Of a DNA stretch of 64,000 bases, positions 1-9,549 are shown one piece after another (within the stretch, counting starts at the first letter, position 1; each line of letters opens with the position of its first letter). Source of the stretch: a virus. Below the pieces are notes generated by a model. The model ran no database searches and was not told where the DNA came from. It saw only the letters and a program-made list of their open reading frames with translations. Where the stretch lies: positions 16,219-80,218 of IMG/VR virus record IMGVR_UViG_3300024180_000005; one strand, written 5' to 3'. A program made the position numbers and the translations under genes.

Positions 1-2
1 TG

Positions 3-707
3 AGAATTAAGGTGGTTCTTAATATAGATGAGATACTAAAAGGTTGTACTAAAAAATTAAAATATAAAAGACAAGTAAAATGTGATCCTTGTAATGGTCA
101 AGGTGGTACTGATATACGAGAGTGTTTAACTTGTAATGGTCGTGGACACAGAATCGTTGTTCAGAATACACCATTTGGTCAAATGAGAACCGAAACAACT
201 TGTCCAGATTGTAATGGTAGTGGTAAACAAATTAAAAATAAGTGTAATCATTGTCATGGTGAAGGAACTCAATTAAAAGAACAAGTTGTTGATGTTGAAA
301 TACCTGTTGGTGTTTCAACGGGTATGCAACTTACTATGCAACAATTTGGTAACTATATCAGAGATGGTATTGCAGGTGATTTACAGATAATAGTTGAAGA
401 GGCACAGGATTTTTCATACAAAAGAGAGAATAATAATATCATAGTTGAGAAAACCATTTCTGTTATTGATGCAATATGTGGATCACACATTAAAGTTTCA
501 ACACCAAATGGTGAAATGTCAGTTTATATAGAACCAGGAACAACACATGGTAAGACTCTAAGAATAGGTGGTAAAGGAATTCCTGATATACATTATGGAT
601 TAGGCGACTTATTTATCAGAATAAATATTAAAATACCAAAAAATATTGATTTAGACGAGAAACATCTTTTAGAGAAACTAAAAGATTCTAAAAACTTCCA
701 AGTCTAA
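3..707 (+). CDS. dnaJ: DnaJ-like co-chaperone, C-terminal part (partial at window start)
   Basis: Zinc-finger and C-terminal substrate-binding part of a DnaJ/Hsp40 protein. Four CxxCxGxG motifs are visible (CDPCNGQG, CLTCNGRG, CPDCNGSG, CNHCHGEG), the signature of the two-zinc cysteine-rich domain, followed by a typical beta-sandwich client-binding region. The frame is open to the left edge and reads IKVVLNIDEILKG just before the fingers, as in full-length DnaJ, so the J domain should lie upstream of the window; the GTG at 12 is probably not the start. It may help fold virion proteins or recruit host DnaK. The family call is firm; the missing J domain is inferred. Confidence 0.85.
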   Translation, partial: RIKVVLNIDEILKGCTKKLKYKRQVKCDPCNGQGGTDIRECLTCNGRGHRIVVQNTPFGQMRTETTCPDCNGSGKQIKNKCNHCHGEGTQLKEQVVDVEIPVGVSTGMQLTMQQFGNYIRDGIAGDLQIIVEEAQDFSYKRENNNIIVEKTISVIDAICGSHIKVSTPNGEMSVYIEPGTTHGKTLRIGGKGIPDIHYGLGDLFIRINIKIPKNIDLDEKHLLEKLKDSKNFQV

Positions 708-743
708 AAATGATATTTTTATATATAAATAAAAAATAATTTT

Positions 744-1178
744 ATGTTAAGTTTAAATAAAATATCAATATCATGTTCAGATTCTAAAGTATTAGATGAA
801 ATATTTAATATTTTAAATACAAAGTCTGTTGATTATGATATGAATAATTATCATCTATATTCTAAAAGCAATGTTAATTTTCTAGAATTATTTTTTGATG
901 GTACAAAACCTTATGATGAATTTGGATTTGAATGGGCATATATAGAATCTTGTGTTAAATCTGAATCTATTTTACTAAATATTTACTCGAATAATGGAAA
1001 TCTTTCGATTTGGGTGGCGGAATTACTCAAGAAATATAAAATGTATAAACCAATAGAATTTGAAATAGACATTTCAATAGAAATAACAAAGTCTGTTAAG
1101 TTTAAAAACTATGATATTAAAAAATATTGGATTGAAAGTGAATTACCAAAAGTAATTCAAAATAAAAAGGGTCTCTAA
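744..1178 (+). CDS. hypothetical protein, 144 aa
   Basis: Not recognised. The gene lies 36 bp after the DnaJ-like gene on the same strand and ends in a strong terminator, so the two probably share a transcript. The protein is mixed in composition, with aromatic residues in the middle (FGFEWAYIES) and a charged C-terminus. No signal peptide, membrane segment or known motif was seen. The start is the first ATG after an A-rich leader without a Shine-Dalgarno sequence, as elsewhere in this genome. Confidence 0.6.
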   Translation: MLSLNKISISCSDSKVLDEIFNILNTKSVDYDMNNYHLYSKSNVNFLELFFDGTKPYDEFGFEWAYIESCVKSESILLNIYSNNGNLSIWVAELLKKYKMYKPIEFEIDISIEITKSVKFKNYDIKKYWIESELPKVIQNKKGL

Positions 1179-1195
1179 TTAGAGACCCTTTTTTT
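1164..1195. terminator. bidirectional intrinsic terminator
   Basis: Perfect hairpin AGGGTCTC-TAATT-GAGACCCT flanked by A-runs on the left and T-runs on the right. It can end both the plus-strand gene at 744-1178 and the small minus-strand gene at 1194-1370. Confidence 0.8.
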
Positions 1196-1370
1196 AATAT
1201 ATTATTTTTTTATGTTTAGGTTTTCTATTATAATCCTTTACAGATTTATGTACCTTATGTTTAGAAACCCAGCCTGTTGAGTTTTCTAACTCTATCTCTC
1301 GAGATGTCTTTTTATAAACATTTAGTATTTCCTTTTGTGTTATTTTCCCTATTTTTATTATACCCTTCAT
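1194..1370 (-). CDS. small basic hypothetical protein, 58 aa
   Basis: A short ORF reading MKGIIKIGKITQKEILNV at its start and ending in a lysine/histidine-rich tail. A TATATTTG box (complement of 1392-1399) lies about 20 bp upstream, matching the Bacteroidota -7 promoter element. The C-terminal half contains SREIELENSTGWVSKHKV, which looks well structured and basic, so nucleic-acid binding is possible but unproven. The promoter, the ATG and the terminator at the 3' end together support a real gene. Family not recognised. Confidence 0.65.
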   Translation of the reverse strand: MKGIIKIGKITQKEILNVYKKTSREIELENSTGWVSKHKVHKSVKDYNRKPKHKKIIY

Positions 1371-1391
1371 AGTTTCTATTCATTAGAAATA

Positions 1392-1399
1392 CAAATATA
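1392..1399 (-). promoter_or_regulatory. host-type promoter -7 box TATATTTG
   Basis: Exact match to the Bacteroidota TAnnTTTG element, about 22 bp upstream of the start codon of the 58-aa gene. Confidence 0.55.
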
Positions 1400-1424
1400 A
1401 TAAAAATTACTTTATTTAAAAAAT

Positions 1425-4400
1425 CTATTCATATAAAATTGATATACTTCTAGTATAAGAATTTGATGGATATGTTTTTAAAATTGATCCAGATCCATAA
1501 TAATTTCCACCATTTGGATAATTAGTATTATTACTATAATATGTTCCACTTGATGTAGTTACAAAGGCTCTGAAAAATATAATATTTGGCACATAATTAG
1601 TTTGTCCCAATGTACCACTTATAGGCCCTGATATGTTACCGGTATTGACTTCAAATGTAGTAGGTCCTATTGATGTAGAATATGTAAAATAATTAGATAT
1701 TGTTGGTGTGGTTGATGATGTTGCCCAACAAACTCCAGTATTTATTATTGTTTCTTCAGTATTTATTATATTTGAAAAAGTAATTGATATAATACCCGGG
1801 AAAAATTCACTAACATTTTGTACAATAGGATCTATATCAATACTTATTGTTGTATTGAATGTCCAATTTTCATCAGACCAAGGATTAGGACCTTGCCAGA
1901 TAGGTGTGTAACCAGTTTCCCACCCATTTTGCCAAGTGTTTATTATATCATAAACTCTTACGTGTCTAAATGCTCTAACTGATGCAGTAGAACTCTTTGA
2001 AACATCATCTTTTATCAAACCAGTTGAACTTAAACTTTTAAATTCATATGCATATGCAGTGTTTGTTCCAGATTCTGTAGATGACCAATATAATGGTTTA
2101 AGTAAATCACTACCTAAAACACTATCAATTACTTGTGATGCATTAAATGCGCTATTTAACTCAGTTATTGAGGGTAGATACCAATTCGTAAACCCACCTC
2201 CAGTATAGTCATCACATAATTTTGCAGCAGATGTTGTATGACCTGGTTGTGACATTATAGTATTACTATTAGATATACCATTGTGTTCAGAGGTGGCATT
2301 TGAAGCACTTGCAGAAACGTTACTAAAAACAGAAGAACTACTTATGTCTTCTAAAGACATAACTAAATAGTTAAATACGTTTGTTGGGTATTTCCACATA
2401 GCAACTATTATACCACCACCATAAAGTTCACCTATATACCTATAATTAGTTGGTTTTGTTAGGAAATAACTTTTATCAACCCATGTACAGAGTCCATTTT
2501 CATCTGACCTAAGTATCTTATTATTACCTTTACCTTCAATATCCAAAACAAGATTTTGTGATATTGAGAATGTTGGATTACCATTAAACTCATGTGAGAA
2601 AAATTTATTAGAGTCATTATATTCATCCTCATAAGAATGTTTAAAAGTATCATAGTTATTTTTAACCTCTTCATATGATAAAGTTTTATAGTAAACTCTA
2701 ACTTGTGCAACATCACCATTAAAGGGGTACCATTGTGTTGGGTATGTATATTGAAATCCTAAAGGCCTATCAGTACCCTGTCCATCTCCAATTGCGAAGT
2801 TAAAGTCATTACCACCAAATTTACTTTGTGTACCTGTATTATAAGATTCTACACTTTTTATACCATTTATGTAAACTTTAGAAAGTGTATTATTTGATAT
2901 GGTTTCGGTTGTAAAAACAACATGATACCATTTATTTAATTCTAAACCAGATGTTGATCTCAAATATGTTTGTTTGTTATTTATATAATTTGAAAATAAA
3001 ATTTTATCATTTTGGAATCCAAAATATGGTAGAACCTGACCCATAAACATATTTACCGATCCTGTTAGATTAGTATTAGGTGAGGAAACAGTGCCTGTAC
3101 ATCTAATCCAAGCTTCCCAACTCATATTTTCAGAAAGTATAATAGGATCATATTCTATTTTTGTGTTAAATCCATTAAATGTGAAGTACTTTCCTGGATA
3201 TGGAGTTTGACTACTAGAATAAGTAGGTGATACATAACCGCTAGTAGTAACTATATTACCATCCGTGTGATTGCCACTGAGTTCTATTATTGTATTACCC
3301 GAACCACTATATGAACTATTTGAATCAAAATTCATTTTTAAATTGTTTTGCATAACACTTGGTAAAATCTCATATCTCTTCTTCTCAATGTTATAATTCT
3401 TCATTATTTCGTCTTTTGTAAGTGACCTATTGTAGATTCTAAATATAGAAACATCCATATTCATAAAATATTTATCAACAGATTTCCAACCACCTATTCT
3501 ACCAAAACCACCATTAAAATTTGTATTACCTAAACTTTGTGTACCAATAACTTGAGATAAAACTTGTTCATTCCCGTTTATATAAATTTTATTATTACTA
3601 TATGATTCACCACTAACCATTTCGAAAACATAATGTGCCCATCTATCGATAATATTTAAATTCTGAACGGTTGTATTCGATATACCATATAAATCAGCAG
3701 CACCCGTATTAAAACCTAATCCACCACCAGATGTATAAACATCATAAATATTCCAACCAAAAATCATACTACCACTATATGGTGTTCCGTTTGGACCCAA
3801 TTTTAACCAGGCCTCAACGGTAATTTTTGTTGAATTTCCAATTGGTGCCTTAAAATCAACATAAGAACCTATATTACTAAAACTGGCAGAAGAAAATCTT
3901 AGAAATCCACTATCATCCGTAAAATAAACTGGCCCAGTTGCTTGATAACCACCATCTGTACCAGAAACAATTACTTCATCTATTGATGGTCCTGTATATA
4001 CCGATGATGATGTATATGATGCATTAGGTGCTGTTATTTTTATAGAAACAGTTTTTCCGTGATAAGAGTATAATGGTATTTTTATATCACTTGTACTCAA
4101 ACCGGTTCCTGTAACTTCTTTTAATAAAGTATATGGTGTTGAATATCCCTCTTTCTGAATTGAAATATAAACATTAATATTTGCACCTGAGGAATTTAAA
4201 ATAGAAGAAACATCAGATGTTTGAAACTGAATACTACTATCTTTATATTCAACTAAAAAGTATTTAGAAATAAAACTAGAAGTACCACCATTATTATACA
4301 TAATAGGAGTTGTAGTTACTGAGTTTGTAATATTAGTTAAATACCACTCATCATATATAAAGTTTCCTAATGCATCACGATAACTATTTCCAGAGTATGT

Positions 4401-5648
4401 TGTACCAGGTCCATTTATATTACTAATAGTAGGTAGTATATCGATTGTTGTACCCTCTGAAGATGTAGGTGGGTAAGATGATAAATTAAATGAATATGAT
4501 GATGTCATTCCTGAACTAACCAAATCTACCCATCTACTAGATGTTCCTAATAATTTATAAGTAGAATCTGAAAAAGACTTATCATTGGTTACATCTAAAT
4601 TTAAACACAAACCATCACCGACATATTTTGATTCTTTTCTTACTGCCCTTATTCTAGGTGGATTACTACCAAAATATGCATCTTCTTTTTTAGAAATCTT
4701 AAACCATCCATTGTCATTTGTATAACAAAATTCGGAAGAATATTCAGTTGATGACCAATATCCACTATAAGAAATTGTATCTATACTCTCTGAATTTAGA
4801 ATTTTATTTACAACACCTGATTGATTGTAAATAGTGTTCAATTCATAATATGATGGTAGATACCAATCATCATATCCACCTGCTCTATAATCCGCACAAA
4901 CTTGTGCGGCACTACCTGTTACTCCGTACTTACTAGACTCTTCCATAATTGATATAGTATTCAACCTACCATTATATAAACTTTGTGCATTTTCTCCAAT
5001 TAGAATTGTACTCATAGTTGAGGTAATAAAAGGATCAAAGGAAGTTCCGTCATAAATCCATTGTGAGTAAATAGATCCATTTTCATCAAAATAACCATCA
5101 GTACTTTTTAAATCCTCTAAAGATACTATCAAAACTTTTTCATCATCACCTTCTAACCAAACATCAATTACTATACCACCACCATAAAATTCACCTATAT
5201 AATGACCAAAATTAAATAATGATTTTATTGGTTTCCAATTAACTATACCCGAAGAATCTGATGTAAGAACTCTTTCTATTCCTTCATTTGCATCTTTGAT
5301 AAAAAGTGGATTTACTATTGTAACTCCATCGTCTGATAATTCATAACCACTATCCGAAACTCTAAATTGAACTGGTGTACTATATACATTTGAACCTAAA
5401 CCATTATCATATGCATAGGCAACCGCATAGTAAGTATTGTTAGGTATATTTTCAAAAGTTGCAGAGAATGTACCAACTTCATTATAAGATATGGATCTAA
5501 TAGTTCCACTTGTTACGGTAGAAAGATCCGTACTATATATAATACCACTATCAAGTATAATTTCACCAGAATTGACTGAAACACTATAAGAAAAGTCAAT
5601 TTTATTTTTTAATCTTCCTGTGGCTGATATTACATTTACAATTACCAT
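1425..5648 (-). CDS. tail fibre/adhesin with Lcl (DUF1566) and LamG domains, 1407 aa
   Basis: Very large Ser/Thr/Asn/Tyr-rich protein, probably a tail fibre or surface adhesin for host recognition. Modules in order: fibronectin-like strand-rich segment (about 1-100); Lcl/DUF1566-type domain (about 148-340, with YIGEFYGGG, DDWYLPSYYEL, YWSSTE, IRAVRKE); LamG/concanavalin-like domain (about 600-760, EAWLKL ... FRIYNRS); a second LamG (about 840-1000, SWEAWIR ... VRVYYKTLS); a second Lcl domain (about 1073-1230, YIGELYGGG, NWYLPSITEL, YWSSTE); and a C-terminal fibronectin-like segment (about 1270-1400). It lies 15 bp downstream of the related 497-aa gene, so the two form an operon. No chaperone or peptidase domain was recognised. 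The domain families are confident; receptor binding is inferred. Confidence 0.8.
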   Translation of the reverse strand: MVIVNVISATGRLKNKIDFSYSVSVNSGEIILDSGIIYSTDLSTVTSGTIRSISYNEVGTFSATFENIPNNTYYAVAYAYDNGLGSNVYSTPVQFRVSDSGYELSDDGVTIVNPLFIKDANEGIERVLTSDSSGIVNWKPIKSLFNFGHYIGEFYGGGIVIDVWLEGDDEKVLIVSLEDLKSTDGYFDENGSIYSQWIYDGTSFDPFITSTMSTILIGENAQSLYNGRLNTISIMEESSKYGVTGSAAQVCADYRAGGYDDWYLPSYYELNTIYNQSGVVNKILNSESIDTISYSGYWSSTEYSSEFCYTNDNGWFKISKKEDAYFGSNPPRIRAVRKESKYVGDGLCLNLDVTNDKSFSDSTYKLLGTSSRWVDLVSSGMTSSYSFNLSSYPPTSSEGTTIDILPTISNINGPGTTYSGNSYRDALGNFIYDEWYLTNITNSVTTTPIMYNNGGTSSFISKYFLVEYKDSSIQFQTSDVSSILNSSGANINVYISIQKEGYSTPYTLLKEVTGTGLSTSDIKIPLYSYHGKTVSIKITAPNASYTSSSVYTGPSIDEVIVSGTDGGYQATGPVYFTDDSGFLRFSSASFSNIGSYVDFKAPIGNSTKITVEAWLKLGPNGTPYSGSMIFGWNIYDVYTSGGGLGFNTGAADLYGISNTTVQNLNIIDRWAHYVFEMVSGESYSNNKIYINGNEQVLSQVIGTQSLGNTNFNGGFGRIGGWKSVDKYFMNMDVSIFRIYNRSLTKDEIMKNYNIEKKRYEILPSVMQNNLKMNFDSNSSYSGSGNTIIELSGNHTDGNIVTTSGYVSPTYSSSQTPYPGKYFTFNGFNTKIEYDPIILSENMSWEAWIRCTGTVSSPNTNLTGSVNMFMGQVLPYFGFQNDKILFSNYINNKQTYLRSTSGLELNKWYHVVFTTETISNNTLSKVYINGIKSVESYNTGTQSKFGGNDFNFAIGDGQGTDRPLGFQYTYPTQWYPFNGDVAQVRVYYKTLSYEEVKNNYDTFKHSYEDEYNDSNKFFSHEFNGNPTFSISQNLVLDIEGKGNNKILRSDENGLCTWVDKSYFLTKPTNYRYIGELYGGGIIVAMWKYPTNVFNYLVMSLEDISSSSVFSNVSASASNATSEHNGISNSNTIMSQPGHTTSAAKLCDDYTGGGFTNWYLPSITELNSAFNASQVIDSVLGSDLLKPLYWSSTESGTNTAYAYEFKSLSSTGLIKDDVSKSSTASVRAFRHVRVYDIINTWQNGWETGYTPIWQGPNPWSDENWTFNTTISIDIDPIVQNVSEFFPGIISITFSNIINTEETIINTGVCWATSSTTPTISNYFTYSTSIGPTTFEVNTGNISGPISGTLGQTNYVPNIIFFRAFVTTSSGTYYSNNTNYPNGGNYYGSGSILKTYPSNSYTRSISILYE

Positions 5649-5663
5649 TTTATTTATTTTATT

Positions 5664-7157
5664 TTAATCAATAGAGAAAAGATATCCAAAATTACCCAGA
5701 ACATTATATTTGAACTTGGCAACTCTCTTACCAGTTCCTGGACCGGATGAATATATAACATCTATTTTTGTACCATAAGAATTTAAAGACATACTTGCAC
5801 CAGCAGTTGGATTTATCCATTGATATTGATTTGATGGATTTTTTATAGGTGTACCACCTTTATATAAATCAACATTCAAAATTACCAAAGGTGTTGAATC
5901 AAGTCTTGTTTGATCACCCATTACGAAATTGGGTACCCAAGATCCAACATACCAATGTGCCTTTGCTTCTATTTCTATTTCAGATTGACCAGGATAATAA
6001 TATTTAAAGGCATTTAAATTTATTAAAACGGTTTCATATCCAAATCCAGTATTATCATCAGCATGCCATAATATCGAATAAGTAGAACTTTGTGGATGTG
6101 TTGGGAAATCGGGCGTCCAACCACTACCAACATAGTAGGCACCATATCCAGATTCAGATGCAGGCTCATCAGGGTAAACCATTGTAGTCCTAGTATCCAA
6201 ATCAACCTCACCCGAAAATTGATAAGTCATAATTATATAATCTGCATCAAAATTAAATGATATTTGAGAGTCATCTGCAATTCTAAAAGGTCTAACCTTT
6301 GCAAAATTGGATTTAAATATAGCGGCTATATCTAAATTTCGAATAGAACTTGTACCGGCTAAAACACCCCATGAAGTTGATGCGCTATTCTCCGTAGAAG
6401 ACCAATAATAATCAGAATCATTTGATGAAACTAATCCCGTGTCTGTGTAACTACCACCAGGACCAGTATCGGTTGTTTCATTTTTCGTGTATTTAGTTTT
6501 ACCAAAGGTTAAAAGATTTATATTACTTGGTAATACTGAATCTGTTGTGTATGTATATTCAGGAAATGTAGGTAGTACCGTAATATTAACAACATCTAAT
6601 TTAGGTTCATTTTTATCATATGAGAAACTATCTAAAACTTTATTGAAAATAGAAGCATTGTTTATTAAATAATTAAGTTCATATATAGATGGTAGAAACC
6701 AATCATCCCATACTCCTGTTCCTAAGTCCGGATTAGAATAGTCTAAACATAATTGTGCTGCCGATGTTGTGGATTGTGTGCTTATTAGTAAACTATTACT
6801 CGCACCAAATGAATTATAACTAGCAGATGCTGATAAATTCTGTATATCAGACCATTCAAAGCCATAAATAAATGAGGTTACTCCACTTGAAACAACAGTA
6901 GTTGATATATTTTCAGTAGCCGCGATAAGACATCTTTCTAAACCATTTTCAGTCCATACTCCAACTACAACACCACCACCAAAAAACTCACCAATATAAT
7001 GATTATTTGGCTTATCGGAAACATAATCAGTTATTGTTTTCCAATTTGAATAACCATTCCCATCTGATATAAGTACTTTATCAGATGATTGTCCACCATC
7101 CTGAATAATTAGATTTTTATTTATAGTAAAGTTTGTTCTATTAATTGAATGTCCCAT
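5664..7157 (-). CDS. adhesin/tail-fibre protein with one Lcl (DUF1566) domain, 497 aa
   Basis: First gene of the fibre operon. The N-terminus carries a short linker repeat (VLISDGNGYSNWK) also seen before each Lcl domain of the downstream gene, then an Lcl domain (about 54-290: YIGEFFGGG, WDDWFLPSIYEL, YYWSSTE, KVRPFRIA) with an insertion of roughly 70 residues before the YWSSTE strand. The C-terminal 200 residues are strand-rich and aromatic (GSGWTPDFP), possibly a separate binding domain. The upstream region reads TTGAATATATAG-ATA-ATG, close to the spaced AT box described elsewhere in this window. A virion surface role is inferred from the domains. Confidence 0.75.
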   Translation of the reverse strand: MGHSINRTNFTINKNLIIQDGGQSSDKVLISDGNGYSNWKTITDYVSDKPNNHYIGEFFGGGVVVGVWTENGLERCLIAATENISTTVVSSGVTSFIYGFEWSDIQNLSASASYNSFGASNSLLISTQSTTSAAQLCLDYSNPDLGTGVWDDWFLPSIYELNYLINNASIFNKVLDSFSYDKNEPKLDVVNITVLPTFPEYTYTTDSVLPSNINLLTFGKTKYTKNETTDTGPGGSYTDTGLVSSNDSDYYWSSTENSASTSWGVLAGTSSIRNLDIAAIFKSNFAKVRPFRIADDSQISFNFDADYIIMTYQFSGEVDLDTRTTMVYPDEPASESGYGAYYVGSGWTPDFPTHPQSSTYSILWHADDNTGFGYETVLINLNAFKYYYPGQSEIEIEAKAHWYVGSWVPNFVMGDQTRLDSTPLVILNVDLYKGGTPIKNPSNQYQWINPTAGASMSLNSYGTKIDVIYSSGPGTGKRVAKFKYNVLGNFGYLFSID

Positions 7158-7180
7158 TATCTATATATTCAAAAACCAAA

Positions 7181-7327
7181 TCAAAAAATAAATATTTTAT
7201 ATTCCCATTTTTTTGAACCACAGTCAAAAACTCTATTAATATAACCATCTTTAACCAACTTGTCTTTTCTATAATTAAATCTATGTACTCTAAAACCAAT
7301 TTAGATAAAATAGAGCTGGAGACTATG
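7181..7327 (-). pseudogene. remnant of a homing endonuclease C-terminus
   Basis: On the minus strand one frame reads IGFRVHRFNYRKDKLV, then KDGYINRVFDCGSKKWEYKI and a stop. This parallels the C-terminal ends of the two intact endonucleases here (LGF...NKQK...LGY...KIYGCGQLKFELLL and KIFDCGQIKFEIIL). An in-frame stop precedes IGF and no start exists, so only a relic remains. It occupies most of the gap between the fibre operon and the next structural gene. Confidence 0.55.
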
Positions 7328-7377
7328 TTTATTTTATGTATTGTAGATTTAATATATATAAGAAACTAATATTTAAT

Positions 7378-8160
7378 ATGAGTGATGAATACATACCATA
7401 TCAAGGAGGTCTTACAATTGAAGAGTTTATTGATAGTGTCAATACTGAACTAACAATAGGTTGTTCTTTACCAAAGACATTACCAGATGCTATGATTAGG
7501 CAAATTGTCGAAAAAAGAGCAATGCCTTGGTTTTATAGAACTTATCAATATGCAGTTCAAAAAATGTATTTCTTGGTTAAGAAAGATGCATTCACTAGTG
7601 AAGAGTTTACAAAATATAATTATGTTAGTGTTCCTTGTGAAATACAATCAGTTACATATTTATATGAAGTAAGAGGAACTAGTCTTTTCCAATTAGGTAT
7701 AAATAGTCCTAACTTATCTGTAAACTTAGGGGTTACAAATCAACCATATTTATCGTCATATGTAACAACAATTGGTGAGTTAGGTACTTATAAAACATTA
7801 TTAGATAATATGTCTGATATGATGAACCAATTAAATAAATATACTCTTAAATATCAATTTAACCAGTTAAATCATAGATTACATATTTTAACAAATGTTG
7901 AATATGATGTGATTATGGAAGCATATGCTAATATACCACCGGAAAACCTTTACAACGATGATTTGTTTTTCAAATATTGTGTAGGATATGCAAAACAAGC
8001 ATTAGGGAATATGGTGGGAAGATATGATTTTTCTCTTCCCGGTGGTGTTAAGATACAAGCAGCAGACTTGGTTTCTCAAGGGAAAGAAGAGGTTAAAGAA
8101 GTTGAAGAGGAAGTGAAAGGTCAAAGTAATTCAAGTTTCTTTTTCATGGTTAAGAAATAA
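7378..8160 (+). CDS. virion structural protein, possibly neck/head-tail connector
   Basis: 260 aa from the preferred start at 7378 (MSDEYIPYQGG); an upstream in-frame ATG at 7336 would add 14 unlikely residues. The C-terminal part (FFKYCVGYAKQALGNMVGRYDFSLPGGVKIQAADL, residues about 200-235) resembles neck or head-completion proteins of T4-like phages, which have a conserved Lys/Arg-rich helix and LPGGV turn before an acidic tail. A Glu/Lys-rich coiled segment follows. This assignment rests on pattern memory, so it is moderate. It sits alone between the fibre operon and the exonuclease. Confidence 0.5.
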   Translation: MSDEYIPYQGGLTIEEFIDSVNTELTIGCSLPKTLPDAMIRQIVEKRAMPWFYRTYQYAVQKMYFLVKKDAFTSEEFTKYNYVSVPCEIQSVTYLYEVRGTSLFQLGINSPNLSVNLGVTNQPYLSSYVTTIGELGTYKTLLDNMSDMMNQLNKYTLKYQFNQLNHRLHILTNVEYDVIMEAYANIPPENLYNDDLFFKYCVGYAKQALGNMVGRYDFSLPGGVKIQAADLVSQGKEEVKEVEEEVKGQSNSSFFFMVKK

Positions 8161-8210
8161 CCAATTGATTATCAATAAGTTATTTTCAATATTAGGAAAT
8201 AGTTATGAAA

Positions 8211-8222
8211 TTTAATATATAA
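8211..8222 (+). promoter_or_regulatory. TTTAATATATAA box, 3 nt before ATG
   Basis: Exact TTTAATATATAA followed by AAA and the ATG at 8226. The same box at the same spacing occurs at several other plus-strand genes. Confidence 0.6.
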
Positions 8223-8225
8223 AAA

Positions 8226-9005
8226 ATGATACTTAGATACGAACAACTTAATGAAAATAAGATGTGGTACAAAACAATACCACAGATATTAGAATGGATA
8301 GATTCAAAATCTGACCTTTATTGGATTTGGATAGACACAGAAACAACTGGCATAGGAGGTCCGAAAAAAGAACAACTTACACAAGTTTCCGCAATAGTTA
8401 CTAACTACAACTTCAATAATAATTCATTCAATGAGGTTGATACTTTTGATAGAAAGATCAAACTAACATCGGATATAAAATCTAGATATGATATACCTGG
8501 TGATAATAGTAGAAGAATTTTAAGTTTTAATCACTATGGATCTGGCGGTTACAAATATGAAGAAGAAAGTGAAGTCGTTTATGATTTCTTCAAATGGATA
8601 GAAGATTATTCACCTTGTTTAGGTATTGCACAAAATGCGAGTTTTGATATGAATATGTTAGCAGGTAGATCCGATAATAAAATAAAATTTGAAGTATTCG
8701 ATACTAAGATGTTGATTCAATTATATTATTTACCACTTTTACAAAAACTGGGAGAAACTGACTCTAAATATTCAGAAATTGTAAGTTCTATAGGAACTTC
8801 AACAAGAGATAATGGATTGATTTCTTCTTCTATGGCGAAGATTGGTCCGGCACTTGGTCTAAGTATGGATAACTATCATGATGCGATTACAGATTGTAGA
8901 ATCACTATTGAGATGTATAGAAAGATTGTTGATTTTTTAAAAGAGAATAAACATATCGATATAAGCAAATATCAAAACGATAGAATCAGAACAATAAGAA
9001 AATGA
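8226..9005 (+). CDS. DEDDh 3'-5' exonuclease (DnaQ-like)
   Basis: 259 aa with all three exonuclease motifs of the DnaQ/RNase T superfamily: Exo I WIDTETTG (Asp37, Glu39), Exo II QNASFDMN, and Exo III HDAITDCR, where the His makes it DEDDh type. It would remove nucleotides 3'-5' from DNA or RNA; proofreading, repair and host nucleic acid turnover are all possible. The N-terminus MILRYEQLNENK weakly resembles the shared tag found on other proteins here. It overlaps by 4 bp (ATGA) the mini-ORF at 9002. Confidence 0.8.
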   Translation: MILRYEQLNENKMWYKTIPQILEWIDSKSDLYWIWIDTETTGIGGPKKEQLTQVSAIVTNYNFNNNSFNEVDTFDRKIKLTSDIKSRYDIPGDNSRRILSFNHYGSGGYKYEEESEVVYDFFKWIEDYSPCLGIAQNASFDMNMLAGRSDNKIKFEVFDTKMLIQLYYLPLLQKLGETDSKYSEIVSSIGTSTRDNGLISSSMAKIGPALGLSMDNYHDAITDCRITIEMYRKIVDFLKENKHIDISKYQNDRIRTIRK

Positions 9006-9064
9006 AATACCTAAGATATAATGATGCTAGAGAAACTTTGATAGACAAGAAGTACAAAACTTAA
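9002..9064 (+). CDS. mini-ORF with the shared N-terminal tag, 20 aa
   Basis: Reads MKYLRYNDARETLIDKKYKT and stops. It starts inside the stop codon of the exonuclease (ATGA overlap) and is followed directly by a strong terminator. The first residues match the tag MKYL(K/R) carried by many larger proteins in this window. It may be a truncated tagged gene or a functional peptide; too short to judge by itself. Confidence 0.4.
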   Translation: MKYLRYNDARETLIDKKYKT

Positions 9065-9070
9065 TATCAT

Positions 9071-9106
9071 AAATAAAGCCGGTCGAGTGACCGGCTTTAT
9101 TTTTTC
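9071..9106 (+). terminator. intrinsic terminator
   Basis: GC-rich hairpin AAAGCCGGTC-GAGT-GACCGGCTTT followed by ATTTTTT, downstream of the exonuclease and the mini-ORF. Confidence 0.85.
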
Positions 9107-9170
9107 GTTTATACTAATCAGAAACCATCTTCAAGAGTCAGTAAATATCTCTTTTCTTTACGTTCATAGT

Positions 9171-9485
9171 TTAGTAAAAAATATATTTTTCATCTTCTTT
9201 GATACAATAGATTGAGATTGGGTAGATTCTCAACTCATCATTACTTTCATCCACTATAAACCTCATAGAACCATCTATGATATCTGTGTTTACAATTTTA
9301 ATTGTTGCGTGATGTAATCCTTTCAGAACTGAATAGGTGATGTCGTCTAATTCTTCAGTAAGAACCATATAGTTATCCTTTCCTTGTATCTTACCGGATA
9401 ATCCATCGATAAAGTAAGCCTTTTCTATAATCTCTCTAAGTGAATCTGTTGCAGAACACTCTACTTTAATTTCATGTTTTACCAT
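9171..9485 (-). CDS. hypothetical protein, 104 aa
   Basis: Not recognised. A soluble, acidic protein with alternating strand-like stretches (ATIKIVNTDIIDGSMRFIVD). It starts at MVKHEIKVECSATDSL after an A-rich leader and is the last of three small minus-strand reading units between 9.1 and 10.2 kb. No cysteine cluster, membrane segment or catalytic motif was seen. Confidence 0.6.
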   Translation of the reverse strand: MVKHEIKVECSATDSLREIIEKAYFIDGLSGKIQGKDNYMVLTEELDDITYSVLKGLHHATIKIVNTDIIDGSMRFIVDESNDELRIYPISIYCIKEDEKYIFY

Positions 9486-9549
9486 TTCTTTTTATTTAGT
9501 TATTAAAAAATTTTATTTGAAATATTTATATTGATAAAATATATAAAGT

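Noticed and set aside
2459-2719. 86-aa ORF on the minus strand inside the fibre gene
   Set aside because: Out-of-frame shadow of the adhesin gene with low-complexity hydrophobic translation.
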